Below are positions 33,910 through 44,486 of a stretch of 64,000 bases of DNA, piece after piece (the first letter of the stretch is position 1; every line of letters starts with the position of its first letter). The position numbers and the translations under genes are program-made. The notes under the pieces are model-generated. The model saw only the letters and a program-made list of their open reading frames with translations, was not told the origin of the DNA and did no database searches. The stretch lies in assembly GCA_947650285.1 (NCBI GenBank), contig CANTFL010001112.1, positions 1 through 64,000 on the forward strand, in the 5' to 3' direction. This stretch comes from Hyaloperonospora brassicae. Taxonomy: Eukaryota; Oomycota; Peronosporomycetes; Peronosporales; Peronosporaceae.

Positions 33910-35200
33910 ATGATGGCTCCGAGCCGTGACGTGAATGATGCAGCAGGTACTTACTTTCCAGCGAGATCGAATCGTTTCGCTTCTCCCTATTCACACAAAC
34001 TCCAGATGCATGAACGACGTGAGCAGCGGACACTTTTGTGTGTCGTTTGCTGGGTAGTTGTTCCCATCCATACCGTGAAGAAACCTGACATTGTACCACG
34101 AAAGCAAAAGTTCGAGCAAAGAGTTGTCGAGAAGTACGTGAGTGCTCATACAAAACCGTTTGTTGCATGTCATAACCGTAGCATCAACAAGTCGGTAGAT
34201 TCGTCAAAGCTTTTCTCGCCCGTTGGATTGCTTTGGTCTTCAGTAGTTGGGCAGATACAACGAGCTGTGAGACGTGCAGCACTTTTGCACGCTTCGCAAG
34301 AGTTTCATGCAATCGGAATCGACAAGAGCACGTTACGATCATTCGCAAGCATTACGCGGCATTCTCCCAGATTCTGCCGTTCTGAGCTTGACTGTCCATT
34401 TCTGACGACTGAGTCGAGCCAAAGCTGAAATCGGGACGACTTCTGGTTGGAATTCAAGACCCATCGCGGAAGCCGTGCAGCTGATCGACATAGTTACGCC
34501 GGTCATCGAAAAGATGCCGAAGGCGTCACGACGTGGCACTGTTCCTCGTGGCGAAATAGCCATCGCAGCTCGGTTTCCAGTGCCAATGTCTACCGATGGC
34601 TGCTGGCAAAGTATGTAACTCGTGCTGGAAGCGACTTGGAAAGCGCACAATCCTTTTGCAGTCTTTGCGTCCAAGGATCGACAAGAGCTAACGACGAGCG
34701 CGATGTCCTGGCTTGTGACTGTCCATGACGAGTATTGCACACTGTGTGTCGATCCCACTCGATATCGCATCCACAAGAGCAAGCCAGAAGCGTTGTCGAC
34801 CAAGTTGACGCGTACATTGTCTGTCTGTTGGTTAGCTGAGTACAACCGTTGGTGGCCAGTCTGATGAGCCTGGCGAGCACAAGAAGCTCTCTCGCGTCAC
34901 TTTGACGAAACCGTCCGAGATGTACGAGTGGGATGTACACGAGCGTCGAGACTGCGTCAAGATATTGCCGGCACTTGCATACAAAGCTCACATCCAGGAC
35001 AACATCGATAGCTCAAACTAGCAGGCGTTCGGACATGCGTTTGAGGTGCAACACGTTGGTACGGGCACTCGATATCGTCTATCTCTCACCTAGTCTAAGT
35101 GGTCGGTGCTAGTCGGCATGAGGTATACATGAGCACAGTCTCATTTGAAATTGTGAATCTCTGCAAGATATTGCAGCGTCAAGACAGCAAAGGAACCGCA
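33910..35200 (+). pseudogene. Decayed gene of unknown function
   Basis: A string of coding-like plus-strand segments in changing frames: RRAALLHASQEFHAIGIDKS, AEAVQLIDIVTPVIEKMPK, VPRGEIAIAARFPVP, AVFASKDRQELTTSAMSWLV, VHDEYCTLCVDPTRYRIHK, then KPSEMYEWDVHERRDCVKIL and FEIVNLCKILQRQ. Between them lie in-frame stops (for example after CWQSM at ~34617) and single-base shifts (near 34855) that no GT..AG intron explains. The pieces read like one ordered globular protein, so I infer a pseudogene. I could not name the family. Confidence 0.45.
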
Positions 35201-35221
35201 CGAAAACCCATCGTGCCAGTT

Positions 35222-35302
35222 GCTAGAGCAGTAGCAGTAATAGCAGTAGCAGTAGTAGCAGTAGCAGTAGCAGTAGTAGCAGTAGCTGTGACAGTAGTAG
35301 AC
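35222..35302 (+). repeat. (AGTAGC)n-type microsatellite
   Basis: About 80 bp of GTAGCA/GTA repeats. Confidence 0.85.
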
Positions 35303-35453
35303 CACACAGCATTCAGCTGCATCGGATCGATGAGAGTATTGCATCGCCCTGTCGCTTCGTCGAAAGCACTTGTGTTGGACTGCATTCGTTCCCGTTCCGA
35401 TCTTTCTGCGGACTTTTCCGTGCAACGCACAACGTGATTCGCGTGTTGGTCCA

Positions 35454-36442
35454 ATGCACAACAACGAGATCGTTGGAAACACACGAAACACGTCGTCGCC
35501 CACGTTGGTCATTTTCGAATCTGGTCTTAGCCCCAACGCGATGACGAAACCAACGGACGTGGCGATCAAAACGGGCAAAACGACGTTCAGCTCGCAGCAA
35601 GACGCCGTGTTTCGCTTCTCCGTGTTCCCCGAGAAGATTTGGATTGAACGACAGGCGACAAAACAGCAGTGGTCTGTCGTTTGGATCGATCGCGTCGTTA
35701 CGCTTTGAAGGCGTTTGTATGTATGGCTCAGTTGCATGTGGGAATGGTGCCATAGGCAATGTACAGTACCGTCCGTGGACGAGTTTGCGCTAAAGGGCGC
35801 GAGCATTCCCCATGACCTCGTCATGGATTATCTCGGCGTACGACGTAGTTGTATACGTATTTGGGCTGTGCTGTTCGGTTAGCTGCAGTAGTGAAGACTA
35901 ATGATGTGCTATGATAGATGAGCCTCGCGCGCTCGGAGGCGGTCCGAACCAGCGACTTCGAAGTGGACCTCTTGGGAATGGGTGGAGACCGCATGCGGCT
36001 CGATTTCGCACTGAAGTTTTCCATCGCGGGCAAAGCGTGGCAACCCGAGTACCAATTTGTGCTCGAGCCGATCGAAGTCACTGAGACGCAAATGCTGCTG
36101 GCCGTGCTACAAGAAGCCGAAGAGAATTTGGAGCAGCTTCGCGCGATTGTTCCCGCGTGGGTTGTCGATAGCACGGACCCCTTTGTGACTCGAACCGAAA
36201 AGGCGATCCAGATGATTGCTCTGAAGGGCACGACAGCCTGGCTGTACCTTTGCACGTTGGTGAAATGGCTGGTGGAAGACTTTGACTCGCATGTCAGGAC
36301 CGCAGCAACGTGGGGCGTGCGTGCCACGCGGCAGTCGGGTACCGCTGCGGGGAAGTACTGGTCGCTGTTCACGGAAATGGCAGCCCAAGCGTTCCGAAAC
36401 ATGGGGCGATTCCTATCGGAGCACTGTACAGCGCACGCGTGA
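35454..36442 (+). CDS. Conserved-looking protein of unknown function, three exons
   Basis: Exons 35454-35671, 35756-35837 and 35918-36442, with introns of 84 bp (GTCTGT..ATAG) and 80 bp (GTACGA..ATAG). Phases agree at both junctions, giving 274 residues. Exon 1 encodes VFRFSVFPEKIWIERQATKQ, and the splice restores QQWQCTVPSVDEFALKG. Exon 3 starts at an internal Met and reads SDFEVDLLGMGGDRMRLDF, a helical EAEENLEQLRAIVPAWV stretch, and an amphipathic C-terminus. No signal peptide or membrane helix. The ATG at 35454 is the first Met in the coding-like part; one at 35370 is also in frame. The fold and role are unknown to me. The first donor has C at +3, which is unusual. Confidence 0.65.
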
Positions 36443-37131
36443 GCGGGAGTCGAGTGAATGGATGTAGCTGAATCCAGTGGGCGACGCGGGCGGTTAGTGT
36501 AGTGTTGCCGCTTTGCGTGGTGATTGAGTACGGGAAAGGTCTGTAGGATGCACTCACCTCTATGTGGAAAACAAGTGGTGGTACCTCTATCGGGTCTTGT
36601 CTTTTGTTGCGTGTCGAATGCGTATCGAGTCCAATGTGGCTGGGAAGCGAACGAACGACAGACTCTTTTCTTTCTTGCAGCTGTGCTGTGAGCGTTGTCC
36701 ATTGTCAGGACTATCGCATGAACACAAAGAGACTGTCGTTGATGTCGTCAACGCCGTGAGATGAGACAATGCACTGTTTCGTCGTACCAATTGTTTATCA
36801 TGTGCGTGTGCGAATAGGCCGTTCGCTGGCGAATGAGGATCGAAGGCATCGGATACACTGAAGTTGTGTGATGTACCGGAAGTGACAGTGTACAGACGTT
36901 GCGCTGTTTACTTTTGGGATTCATTCAGAATGTCAACCTGGTGGTTCGATTTTGGTCCAGTCGTGACTCGGTTCATGAAACAGGTCCTCCCTCGATCCTC
37001 TTCAAAGTCGGCGAGTAATGTCCACGAGGGCATTCCACCTCGTCGTCCCTCGTCTGCGAGCAACTTGCAGCACAGTGTTTGGCACAGATTGCGACCGAAT
37101 GATCGATCCCATAAACAAAATTCGATTGCCG
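36443..37131. other. Intergenic
   Basis: Lies between the ends of two convergent genes. A plus-strand frame at 36864-37157 overlaps the SDHAF1 3' end and has no motif. Confidence 0.45.
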
Positions 37132-37490
37132 CTACTTTGCGTGCGACACTCGTGTAAAGTGCGCTGACTTCATTGTCTGCAGTTGCTGGACGTCGCGCTC
37201 TCCTTTGCGCAACATATGCTCGATCAGGACGAAATTCGTCCGGTCCACTGCAGCTGCCTAGTTTAGCGTCCAATACACAACATCGAACACACATTGTGCG
37301 CTATGTCAGTACATCTACGCACACACACACACAGGACGACAGCCGAGCATTACAGACGCCGTACGTCCTCGCGAAAGCGCTCGCGCACATACTGCAGCGT
37401 GTCGACGTCCTTCCGCGTGGCTATCTGCAGTACCTTTTTGTACAGCGATAGCACTCGAAGCTGTAGTCCGGAGTGCACCTTTGTCCTCAT
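37132..37490 (-). CDS. SDHAF1: Succinate dehydrogenase assembly factor 1 (LYR protein)
   Basis: Exons 37490-37365 and 37257-37132 joined across a 107-bp intron (GTACGG..CTAG, phase 0), giving 83 residues. The N-terminus HSGLQLRVLSLYKKVLQIA carries the L-Y-K/R motif of the LYR family. Exon 2 continues NFVLIEHMLRKGERDVQQL, matching the I-E-x-x-x-R-x-G step that marks SDHAF1. Known role: a small mitochondrial matrix protein that helps insert Fe-S clusters into the SDHB subunit of complex II. A CA microsatellite sits inside the intron. Reading on without splicing gives only 45 residues and stops, so the splice is needed. The length fits the family (about 80-115). Confidence 0.8.
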
Positions 37491-38130
37491 TCTATGGATC
37501 GCCGCGCAACTTCTAACAGACTCTGCGAGGGAACTTCACGCTGGCGTCAACTTATGAGAGAGCAGAGAAAGACAAGTAAATGTTGCACGAAGGACCAGCG
37601 CCTCGTTTGCCCGTCAGTTCCCGGGCAACTGACGTGCCTCTCGACATGAGACGTGGTAGTGCGTTTCTGCCAATCGCGTCGCTTCAGAGGCACTGCTTTT
37701 TATATACTGCTCAATTGAGGTCCACGCCGCGAGAGAATGCAAATGGTGCTGTCGTAAAGTGATGGCCGCTGCAGCGATAGGTGTAGCGCGATCGGCCAGC
37801 ACTGTCGATCGACTTTGTTGCCATCTGATTAGAGGAAGTCCTCGCTGGTGATGGCGTCACGACGACATTTTGTTGAGTCATAGAACACATGGGGTGTCGA
37901 AGTGCAGGCGTTTCAGCACAGGCAATGACTTATTTGGCACGCAAACAAGTTGTAAAGGCCGCTCAGCAAGTGCTGCAGCAGACCATATCATGGATCTACC
38001 AAAAGCGACGTGCAGCACGTTCTCGCAGGATACACCGTCTCGAGTCGCTTGATTAGTGTCGCGTCGTGTCGCTCGATCGATTCTATGCGTCTGCAAGAGA
38101 ACAACAACGAACCGATCGACATTGGACCAA
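37491..38130. other. No firm gene; helical ORF fragment
   Basis: A plus-strand frame at 37891-38055 reads QVVKAAQQVLQQTISWIYQK, then a basic tail and a stop. It could be an exon, but no good acceptor and donor pair was found. Confidence 0.3.
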
Positions 38131-38350
38131 ATGAGCGCTGCAAAGCACGAACTACGCTACACCGTCCAAGTACCCATTCGACTCGTACATCGGGTAAGGA
38201 GACCGTCGTGTACCCAGCAACAGAGCAGCTGTCAAGTACACGGACATCGTGCATTGTAGTGTGTTACGTTTCTTGCAGCGAGAGGGCGTGGAAAAGCACA
38301 TGAGAAGGTCAAAAGCCCTCCTGCTACGCGATGGCTTACGCATACTTTAA
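38131..38350 (+). CDS. Possible two-exon microprotein, 44 residues
   Basis: ATG at 38131 opens 21 codons (MSAAKHELRYTVQVPIRLVH). A strong donor CGG|GTAAGG at 38194 and acceptor TTTCTTGCAG at 38278 define an 85-bp intron, the typical size here, in phase 0. Exon 2 (38279-38350) reads REGVEKHMRRSKALLLRDGL and stops. Splice signals are better than chance, but the product is short and unknown, and it could be part of a larger gene. Confidence 0.4.
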
Positions 38351-39178
38351 ATTGCAGATAGCTGGTTGATAGTATGCTGCTTTCGGATGGCTGTTATCAT
38401 GTATGCTTACAATGTGGCTCTGGCTTCCGTGCGGTACTGTGCTCCACCACAGTACGTACAGCAACTCGAAAGCGAGCTACCCGAATGCAATACACAGCCT
38501 CCCGCAGCCTTCTTGGTCGACTCAAAAGTGTGCGCAAAAGTGGGCAAAGACGTTCGGTCCACGTCCCACAATTCGATGCAGTCATTTGTTCGCCTGACAT
38601 TCACAAGTGTGCAGCAAAGCACGTCTCTGGTGCGAGCCAGCCACTGCGACTACTGAAAGACGTATTGATGTCCAATGAGGCAATGCACGCCATCACCAAC
38701 ATGCCCTCGAAAAGAGGACCCGAAGGAACAACACAGCAAGCGATCCTATCGCTACGTGATGCTCTTATCACGCAACAGCATTCACGGCAACAAGAGCCAC
38801 CACTTCGAGGGCAGCAAGTAGCTCAGTACAGGTCACGGCCTACTTGACGCGCACGCATTGGCCCAATTCACGGATCGAGGAGCATCCGCACCCGCGGCCA
38901 CCCCCGCGCAGCGCAACAAAAAAGCACATTTTTTTCGACTGCTTTGACCACGACGGCCAGAAACAAACGAGAACAAGACGAACAAGAAAAAGACGTTGAA
39001 AAAAAGTGCGAGGGGTTTGTTTGATTGCCAGCCCGAACGACACTTTTTTTATTTGCTGCTACAGTCGGACGAAATGGGGCGACAGATGAATCAGGGCGGG
39101 CGAAAGGAATGGATGGGGTGGGGTGGGGTGGGGCCTACAGACGACGAGACCCGACGCGATCGGGCTGACCACGCGGCC
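38351..39178. other. No supported gene
   Basis: A plus-strand frame ending at 38847 contains LLKDVLMSNEAMHAITNMPS and could be an exon of an unidentified gene. 39060-39135 has GGGGTGGGGTGG runs. Confidence 0.35.
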
Positions 39179-39559
39179 CTACGCCTCCCGCAGGCGGCGC
39201 GCCGGTCTTTGACTCACGAGGCTGTTCCACCAGTGCGCGAGTCTCTGCTTGACGCCGTTTTTGTAGTACTTGGAGACGACGACCGTGCCGTCGGCATTGT
39301 ACTTTGGCTCGGACTGCACTTCCTCGTCGTCGTCCCGTCGCCGTCCTCGTGTTTCGCGGCGGGCGACGCCTTCAATCGGTCGCCAGTGGCTGCAGTCGCT
39401 CCAGTCGGCGTCTCGCCGTGAACGCCGTTGTGGCCGTCGATTGCACCACGCAGCAGCAGTGGCACTTGTCGAGAGGCCGCTGCTGTTCGACGCGGCGATG
39501 CCACTCGTTGTCGCGACGAGCACCAGAGCGAGCACTTGGACCATGTTGAACCACTGCAT
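39179..39559 (-). CDS. Small secreted basic protein
   Basis: Intronless, 126 residues. An N-terminal signal peptide (MVQVLALVLVATTSGIAAS from Met6, or 5 residues longer from Met1 at 39559) is followed by a Ser/Thr/Ala linker, an Arg-rich middle, an acidic DDDEE patch near residue 79, and an aromatic C-terminus with YNADGTVVVSKYY and RLAHWWNSL. No RxLR motif is present. Only two Cys are seen, so it is not a Cys-rich effector. A 63-bp GA/CT microsatellite lies about 14 bp before the start codon. It may be an extracellular or effector-like protein; the function is unknown. Confidence 0.6.
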   Translation of the reverse strand: MQWFNMVQVLALVLVATTSGIAASNSSGLSTSATAAAWCNRRPQRRSRRDADWSDCSHWRPIEGVARRETRGRRRDDDEEVQSEPKYNADGTVVVSKYYKNGVKQRLAHWWNSLVSQRPARRLREA

Positions 39560-39568
39560 TGTCGTGAC

Positions 39569-39572
<4 letters not shown>

Positions 39573-39635
<63 letters not shown>
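39573..39635. repeat. (AG)n microsatellite
   Basis: A perfect AG run of 63 bp in the 5' leader of the minus-strand secreted protein gene. A second short repeat, (CGGA)n, lies at about 39741-39765. Confidence 0.95.
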
Positions 39636-39636
<1 letters not shown>

Positions 39637-39769
39637 GGGTCGTCGTCGTAGGTGGGTGTAGTGGTGCGCTGGACGAGGCAAAATGGAAACTGACTGAGGG
39701 AGGGGACGACTACGTGGCGCTTCTTGTCGCACAGGACGAACGGACGGACGGACGGACGGACGGACAGTT

Positions 39770-40930
39770 TATGTCGGTGAGTTGTTTAGTTAGTTGCAGT
39801 TGCAGTTTGTTGGGGTGGAGGGCGGCCGCTCACCAAAAAAAAAAACCCCCCCCGCGCTCCGTGTCAGTGGTGTACCCGACGCCAGTCACCGGTCGCACTG
39901 TACTGCAACTTCCTCCTGCAGTAGTAGCAGTCGACGCCAAGCAGCACTTTCGTCGTTGATGGTCGCGTGATGACGCGCACGACTTTTACGCCCGCGAGGC
40001 ACAACGCAACGCACTCCCGACCTCTCTCGTTTTCTTTTTTCTTTTCTTTTTTCTTTTTCTTTCCGTCTTTGCATCTCCGCGTGGGCCGCTAAACTCACTC
40101 AGGTCGTTGAAACACAGCACATGGCCACAGAGCCGGAGGCGGGTTGAACCATAGCAGAGAGAGAGCGAGCGAGCGAGCGAGCAATGACATATGTATCGAC
40201 TGCGCGCGAATGCATTCTGTCCGTGTGATTTCGGATCGGGGAACACTGCGACCGGTGCAGTTGAAGTCGTGTTGTTTTCGGATTAAACGGCGCTACAACT
40301 ACTGACTGCATTGGATCGCGCAACGCGACAACAGTGTGCGCCTGACGCCTCGGGCGTCTGCGCACCAGCTGGTTGGAGGCGTCGTGACAGGGCACGGACG
40401 CGCCGCTATCCTGTATATACCGCGCAAGGAAGCCGCGGGACCAGGAGGTGGCCGGTTTTCGCGCGCGCGGAAGGCGCAAGGGCAACAAATTCAGCGGTGG
40501 ATTTATGCGCTTACTTCAACACACTGGATTTCGCTTTGCACGCGTGCACGATAGACACACACACACACACACATGTACTGCACATCTATCTCGCTGCCCT
40601 TGCGTGTGTCCCGGCTCCAAACGTCCCAAAAAGAGGTCGGATCGCGCGGCTCGGCCCGTCTTCAACCGGGCCAGTCACCGAAAAAAGAACCAAACCACTC
40701 GAGCAAAGCAGTTGTTGAACTTGACGGACGTCAAGTTCAACCAGACGCGCGATCGGCGAGGAGGAGATCTGCTGCTGCTACTTCTGCGCCGGCCGTGAGA
40801 TATGACGCGGGACGCGGGGAGTGGGCGCTCGGGAATGAGTGATCCGCAGCGCCGTCGAACAATCGATCAATTGATCGACCGATCGATCGATCGATCTGTG
40901 GGTCATAACGTGTAACCCCTTTCTTCAAGC
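39770..40930. other. Intergenic, low-complexity tracts
   Basis: Holds A/C homopolymers (39835-39855), a TTTTC-rich tract (40028-40062), GAGC repeats (40160-40182), a CA run (40556-40573) and GATC repeats (40860-40896). No gene motif. Confidence 0.55.
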
Positions 40931-40934
40931 AGAG

Positions 40935-43090
40935 CAGTTACTCGAAATGAACTCGAAAAGTCTCTGAACGACTGGACGGCAGCCGTCGCAGCTGCCGCCT
41001 GCGACTATGTAACCCGCCGACGTGGCAAGTCGAACGTGGGCAACAGTGCACGTGGTAGTGACGGACTGGTCGTCGCTATCGACCTCTCGATCGCTCGTGT
41101 CCCTTCGATGCGTCGACAGGTCGGGTGCAGCTCTATAGACAGAGCCAAACGAGTAGCTACTGTCGCATGGAATCCAGCGATCTCTCGAGCTGATTTCACT
41201 CACTGGTGCCAACTGCACGTTGCGGACGACGGACGCGTCGTAGCACGACAAGAGAGCAACGCGTTGCACTGCTGGGCATGTGCTCTACGGCTGTGGTGCT
41301 TTGGCTCGAGGTAGTTGGAGCGCCATCGCCAGTGGACTGGACAACAGACCCCTGCAACCGACACATGTCGTCGCACTTTTCGAGCAGCTTTTTCGTTTCT
41401 GTCAGTAGCTTTCTCGTAGCAGTTCGACGCACTGCTGCGAACACACACACACACACACACACCGCAGCGGTAGTTGACGACTCGATAGCGATAACTGCAG
41501 TATGTCGATCGAAAGCGTACGCTGGGAAGGCGATTGCTGTTGACCTTCAAGGAAACGCGTAGGCAGTAGACAGTCTCGCGATATCCTCATCGAGTCGGAG
41601 CTCTACCGCTCCCGTCTCGACGCTTTTGCTACCACAGACCTTATCGTGACCCGACTGGAAGCAGTGGCTGTTAACGCTGCGCGACCTGATCCGCCAAAGC
41701 TCTGCACGAGCAAATCTCCAGCTTTCCCAATGCTGCGACTTTGCTACTGCTCTCGTGCGACTGCGTGTGGGTCGTCTTCTAGACGCAGCGTAAGGACATT
41801 GGCCATCATCACGACTGCTTTCCCAGAACGCGTTCCTTACGGAAGGCTTCGACCACTTGCCCCGTTACAGGTCATTGGGTTTACTCACTGAAGCCCCACG
41901 TACTACTCCTACTAGATCGACATTGCAGCATTTCCTCGCTCATGGGCACCATCTCTCGATACTCTGATCGACCAACGAGCAGCGGTGGCGAACCTCTGGC
42001 CGTCTGTACTCGACGACGTTGACGTTGCTCTCGCTGGACTTCTAAGTAGGTGGGTGCTCAGCTAAGCCGTAGAGCATCGGAACACGACCTCGAGAGCAGA
42101 TAGAGCTGGAGAGGGCGACTTGGACCTACAGTATCAGATCTTTGTAGGGTTTCTAGGTTTAGAAAAGGGCTGTTTCGAAAAGGGCTGTTTAGGAATGGTC
42201 TATCCTTTGCAAAGGCCTGTTACTTCAACGTAGTGAGAGTAACATGGTAGAAGACTGACCGACTGCTGTCAACCTACTTGCACTGAATGACAGAGACGAG
42301 TGCACGTTCGTTCGTTCTCATTGTTGACTTGTGTGTTGAAGCAGAGCATATATAGCTGCGCTACATTAGCGGTCACCGCCATAGAGCCATAGCAATTGAC
42401 CTTATCATGGAAGTGGACCAATACGTGCATTCGACTCGCAGTACTGCTATGCAGGAGCAATGACGAGCGCTGGTCACGCAGAAGAAAAGCGTCGATCGAA
42501 ACTAATGGGAAACGCGCCATGGCATTACTTGTCCTGCAACGAAATCCACACGGAGCTCGAGGCCGGCAGCTTGAAGCTACCAGATGTAAATGGCTTCCAG
42601 TCATGCAGTATTGACACAGAAGTGTGCGTGCTTTGCCTCACTGACTTCTCTTGCCCAGCGATCGATCGATCAAGCCGTGTTCCTCGTCTACATACTGACG
42701 TCATGCACACAAATATGGCAATGCCAAAGCACTTGTCCAACGTGACACGCGACTGCAGCTCGGCCACTTTCTCGCCAAGTCCCAACGCTGGACTTTAGAC
42801 TCACTTTGGCAATGGCAATTCGATGATCGACCAGGTTTCCTAGAGCACTGCCAGAGGTTGCAGCGTCCGTACGTTGATGCAATGCAACTGCGGTTTTAAA
42901 CAGCACTACCGACGCGACCTTCGAGTGCACGTACTGACTTCGTGGGAACAAACTGCTCGTGACCGGAAGACCTGCTTTCTATCGACCACGTTGAAGTCAC
43001 GCGTCGGCTCACAAGGGACGAGCGAACAACCAGACGTTGAGTATGCAGTACAGTCGACTCGAGCTCCAGCCTACAGCTCGATTTAGAGCA
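40935..43090 (+). pseudogene. Possible decayed coiled-coil gene
   Basis: Plus-strand pieces look coding but change frame: NELEKSLNDWTAAVAAAACD, GLVVAIDLSIARVPSMRRQV, ISRADFTHWCQLHVADD, VVALFEQLF, then LIESELYRSRLDAFATTDLI and VTRLEAVAVNAARP. They are rich in Ala, Arg and Glu with helical spacing, as in a long coiled-coil protein. Stops and shifts separate them, and no intron set joins them. The call is an inference from texture only. Confidence 0.35.
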
Positions 43091-43579
43091 AGAAAATGAG
43101 GTCAACAAAGACGGATTGTGGGCTGCTCGGGGACGCGAAGGACAGCCACTCGCGCGCGGCCACACAGTCAGCGCGAGTTGATTTACAACAACGGAGGAAT
43201 ACGCTCTACAAGTGGATGATGGGCCACATGTTGTCAAGGCCCATTCGGCACACTATGTACCAGAGCGTTGCAAACGGATGTACGACGTGCTATTACTGCT
43301 CCGCACAGTATCGGTGCGATTACGGTGTTCATTAATAGTACTTGTGCATTGCTGTCACTTGCTTTCTATAAATTCATGCTGTGCGTTGGTAATGTATGCG
43401 TATTTTACAGTGCCAAAAAAGAGCTCTGCAACCGCTATCTTGTGCTTTGCTCGAGGTTGTCCCGCGACGAGGAAAACGTGCTTTTTAGCGCATCGATTCC
43501 ATCGAGATAAAACACCATCCGTCGCGTCCGTTTCGTGGGCTTTAATTGAAACACACACACACGCACACACGACCTCATC

Positions 43580-44013
43580 ATGTCGTCGACCGACGTTGTG
43601 CTCAAGAACCCGCCATGCTTCCGCTCAGGGCTCATGTGGGGCATCGCCATGGGCGTCGCCATCGGAGCGCACCGGTTTCGCATCACGAAAAGTGCGCGTA
43701 AAGCTTGTGACGGGGCCGTCTTTGCGTTCGGACTCGTCGGAAGCGGGAGCTGGTGCGGAAAAAAAATACATTTCTTAAAATGCTTGTTGAAACGCTTTTA
43801 GTCGACGTACCAGCCTGGTGTCCTAAACTCCCGTGTCGTTATGGTATTCCTATATGAAGGTTATTGTGCACGGCTTCGTACCGCGCACGGGCGCAACAGA
43901 CGCGCGCGTTTATGGAGGCAATGAACGATCCGAACCGTAAAGTAGAGGCACAAGAGTTCTTGCGCTCACGTGTTCACGCTGCGCCATCCGACGACGAGGA
44001 GCAGCAGCAGTAG
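43580..44013 (+). CDS. COX20: Cytochrome c oxidase assembly protein COX20
   Basis: Exons 43580-43752 and 43860-44013, joined across a 107-bp intron (GTGCGG..GAAG) in a shared Trp codon, give 108 residues. The core NPPCFRSGLMWGIAMGVAIG, then RFRITKSARKACDGAVFAF and GSGSW, matches the two membrane helices and linker of COX20/FAM36A. Exon 2 gives a charged C-terminus (SYRARAQQTRAFMEAMNDP) ending in DDEEQQQ. Known role: an inner-membrane chaperone for newly made COX2 in complex IV assembly. The length is typical. A CA microsatellite lies ~10 bp ahead of the ATG. Unspliced, the frame ends after 73 codons in a Lys-rich false tail. Confidence 0.85.
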
Positions 44014-44486
44014 ACCGATCGATCGACACGGATTTTGTCGTCTGTATAAACAAACTATCGTCGTTTAAACAGATTCGGTTCATGTCGAATATTCTGTCAG
44101 CCATCCCGATAAATATAGGCTCATGCTCGCGCGCTCGCTTCTCGTCCCTCCTCCGCTCGGCTCGCAACGAAAAGCAGACTGTGTGTCTGTTGCTCAATAC
44201 GCCGATATCCCAAGTCTTTTTTGCAGTCATTTGCCCGAATTGAGGATACCGCGGCACATCTTCGTGTGTCGCTGTGTCCGTCCGTGCCCCACCCACGTCT
44301 TCTGATAGCGAGCGGCGACAAAGCAGCTGCTGCCTGGGATTGTCCACTGTGAACCGCGTCGAGCGAGACGGCGAGTCGGCATGCTTGTATACAACCTCTG
44401 TTGTGGTGCTCGGAAAGAGTCGTCTGTAGTCGTGAAAGCGCGTTGCCCTCAAATGTCGCCTTGCAGCAAACCCCACCAGCTCTCGT
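44014..44486. other. Short region between convergent genes
   Basis: COX20 (plus) and the Rab gene (minus) end toward each other. No further gene is seen. Confidence 0.5.

Noticed and set aside
43580..43801. 73-residue unspliced COX20 version
   Set aside because: Its Lys-rich end is intron; splicing restores the family's helix and charged C-terminus.
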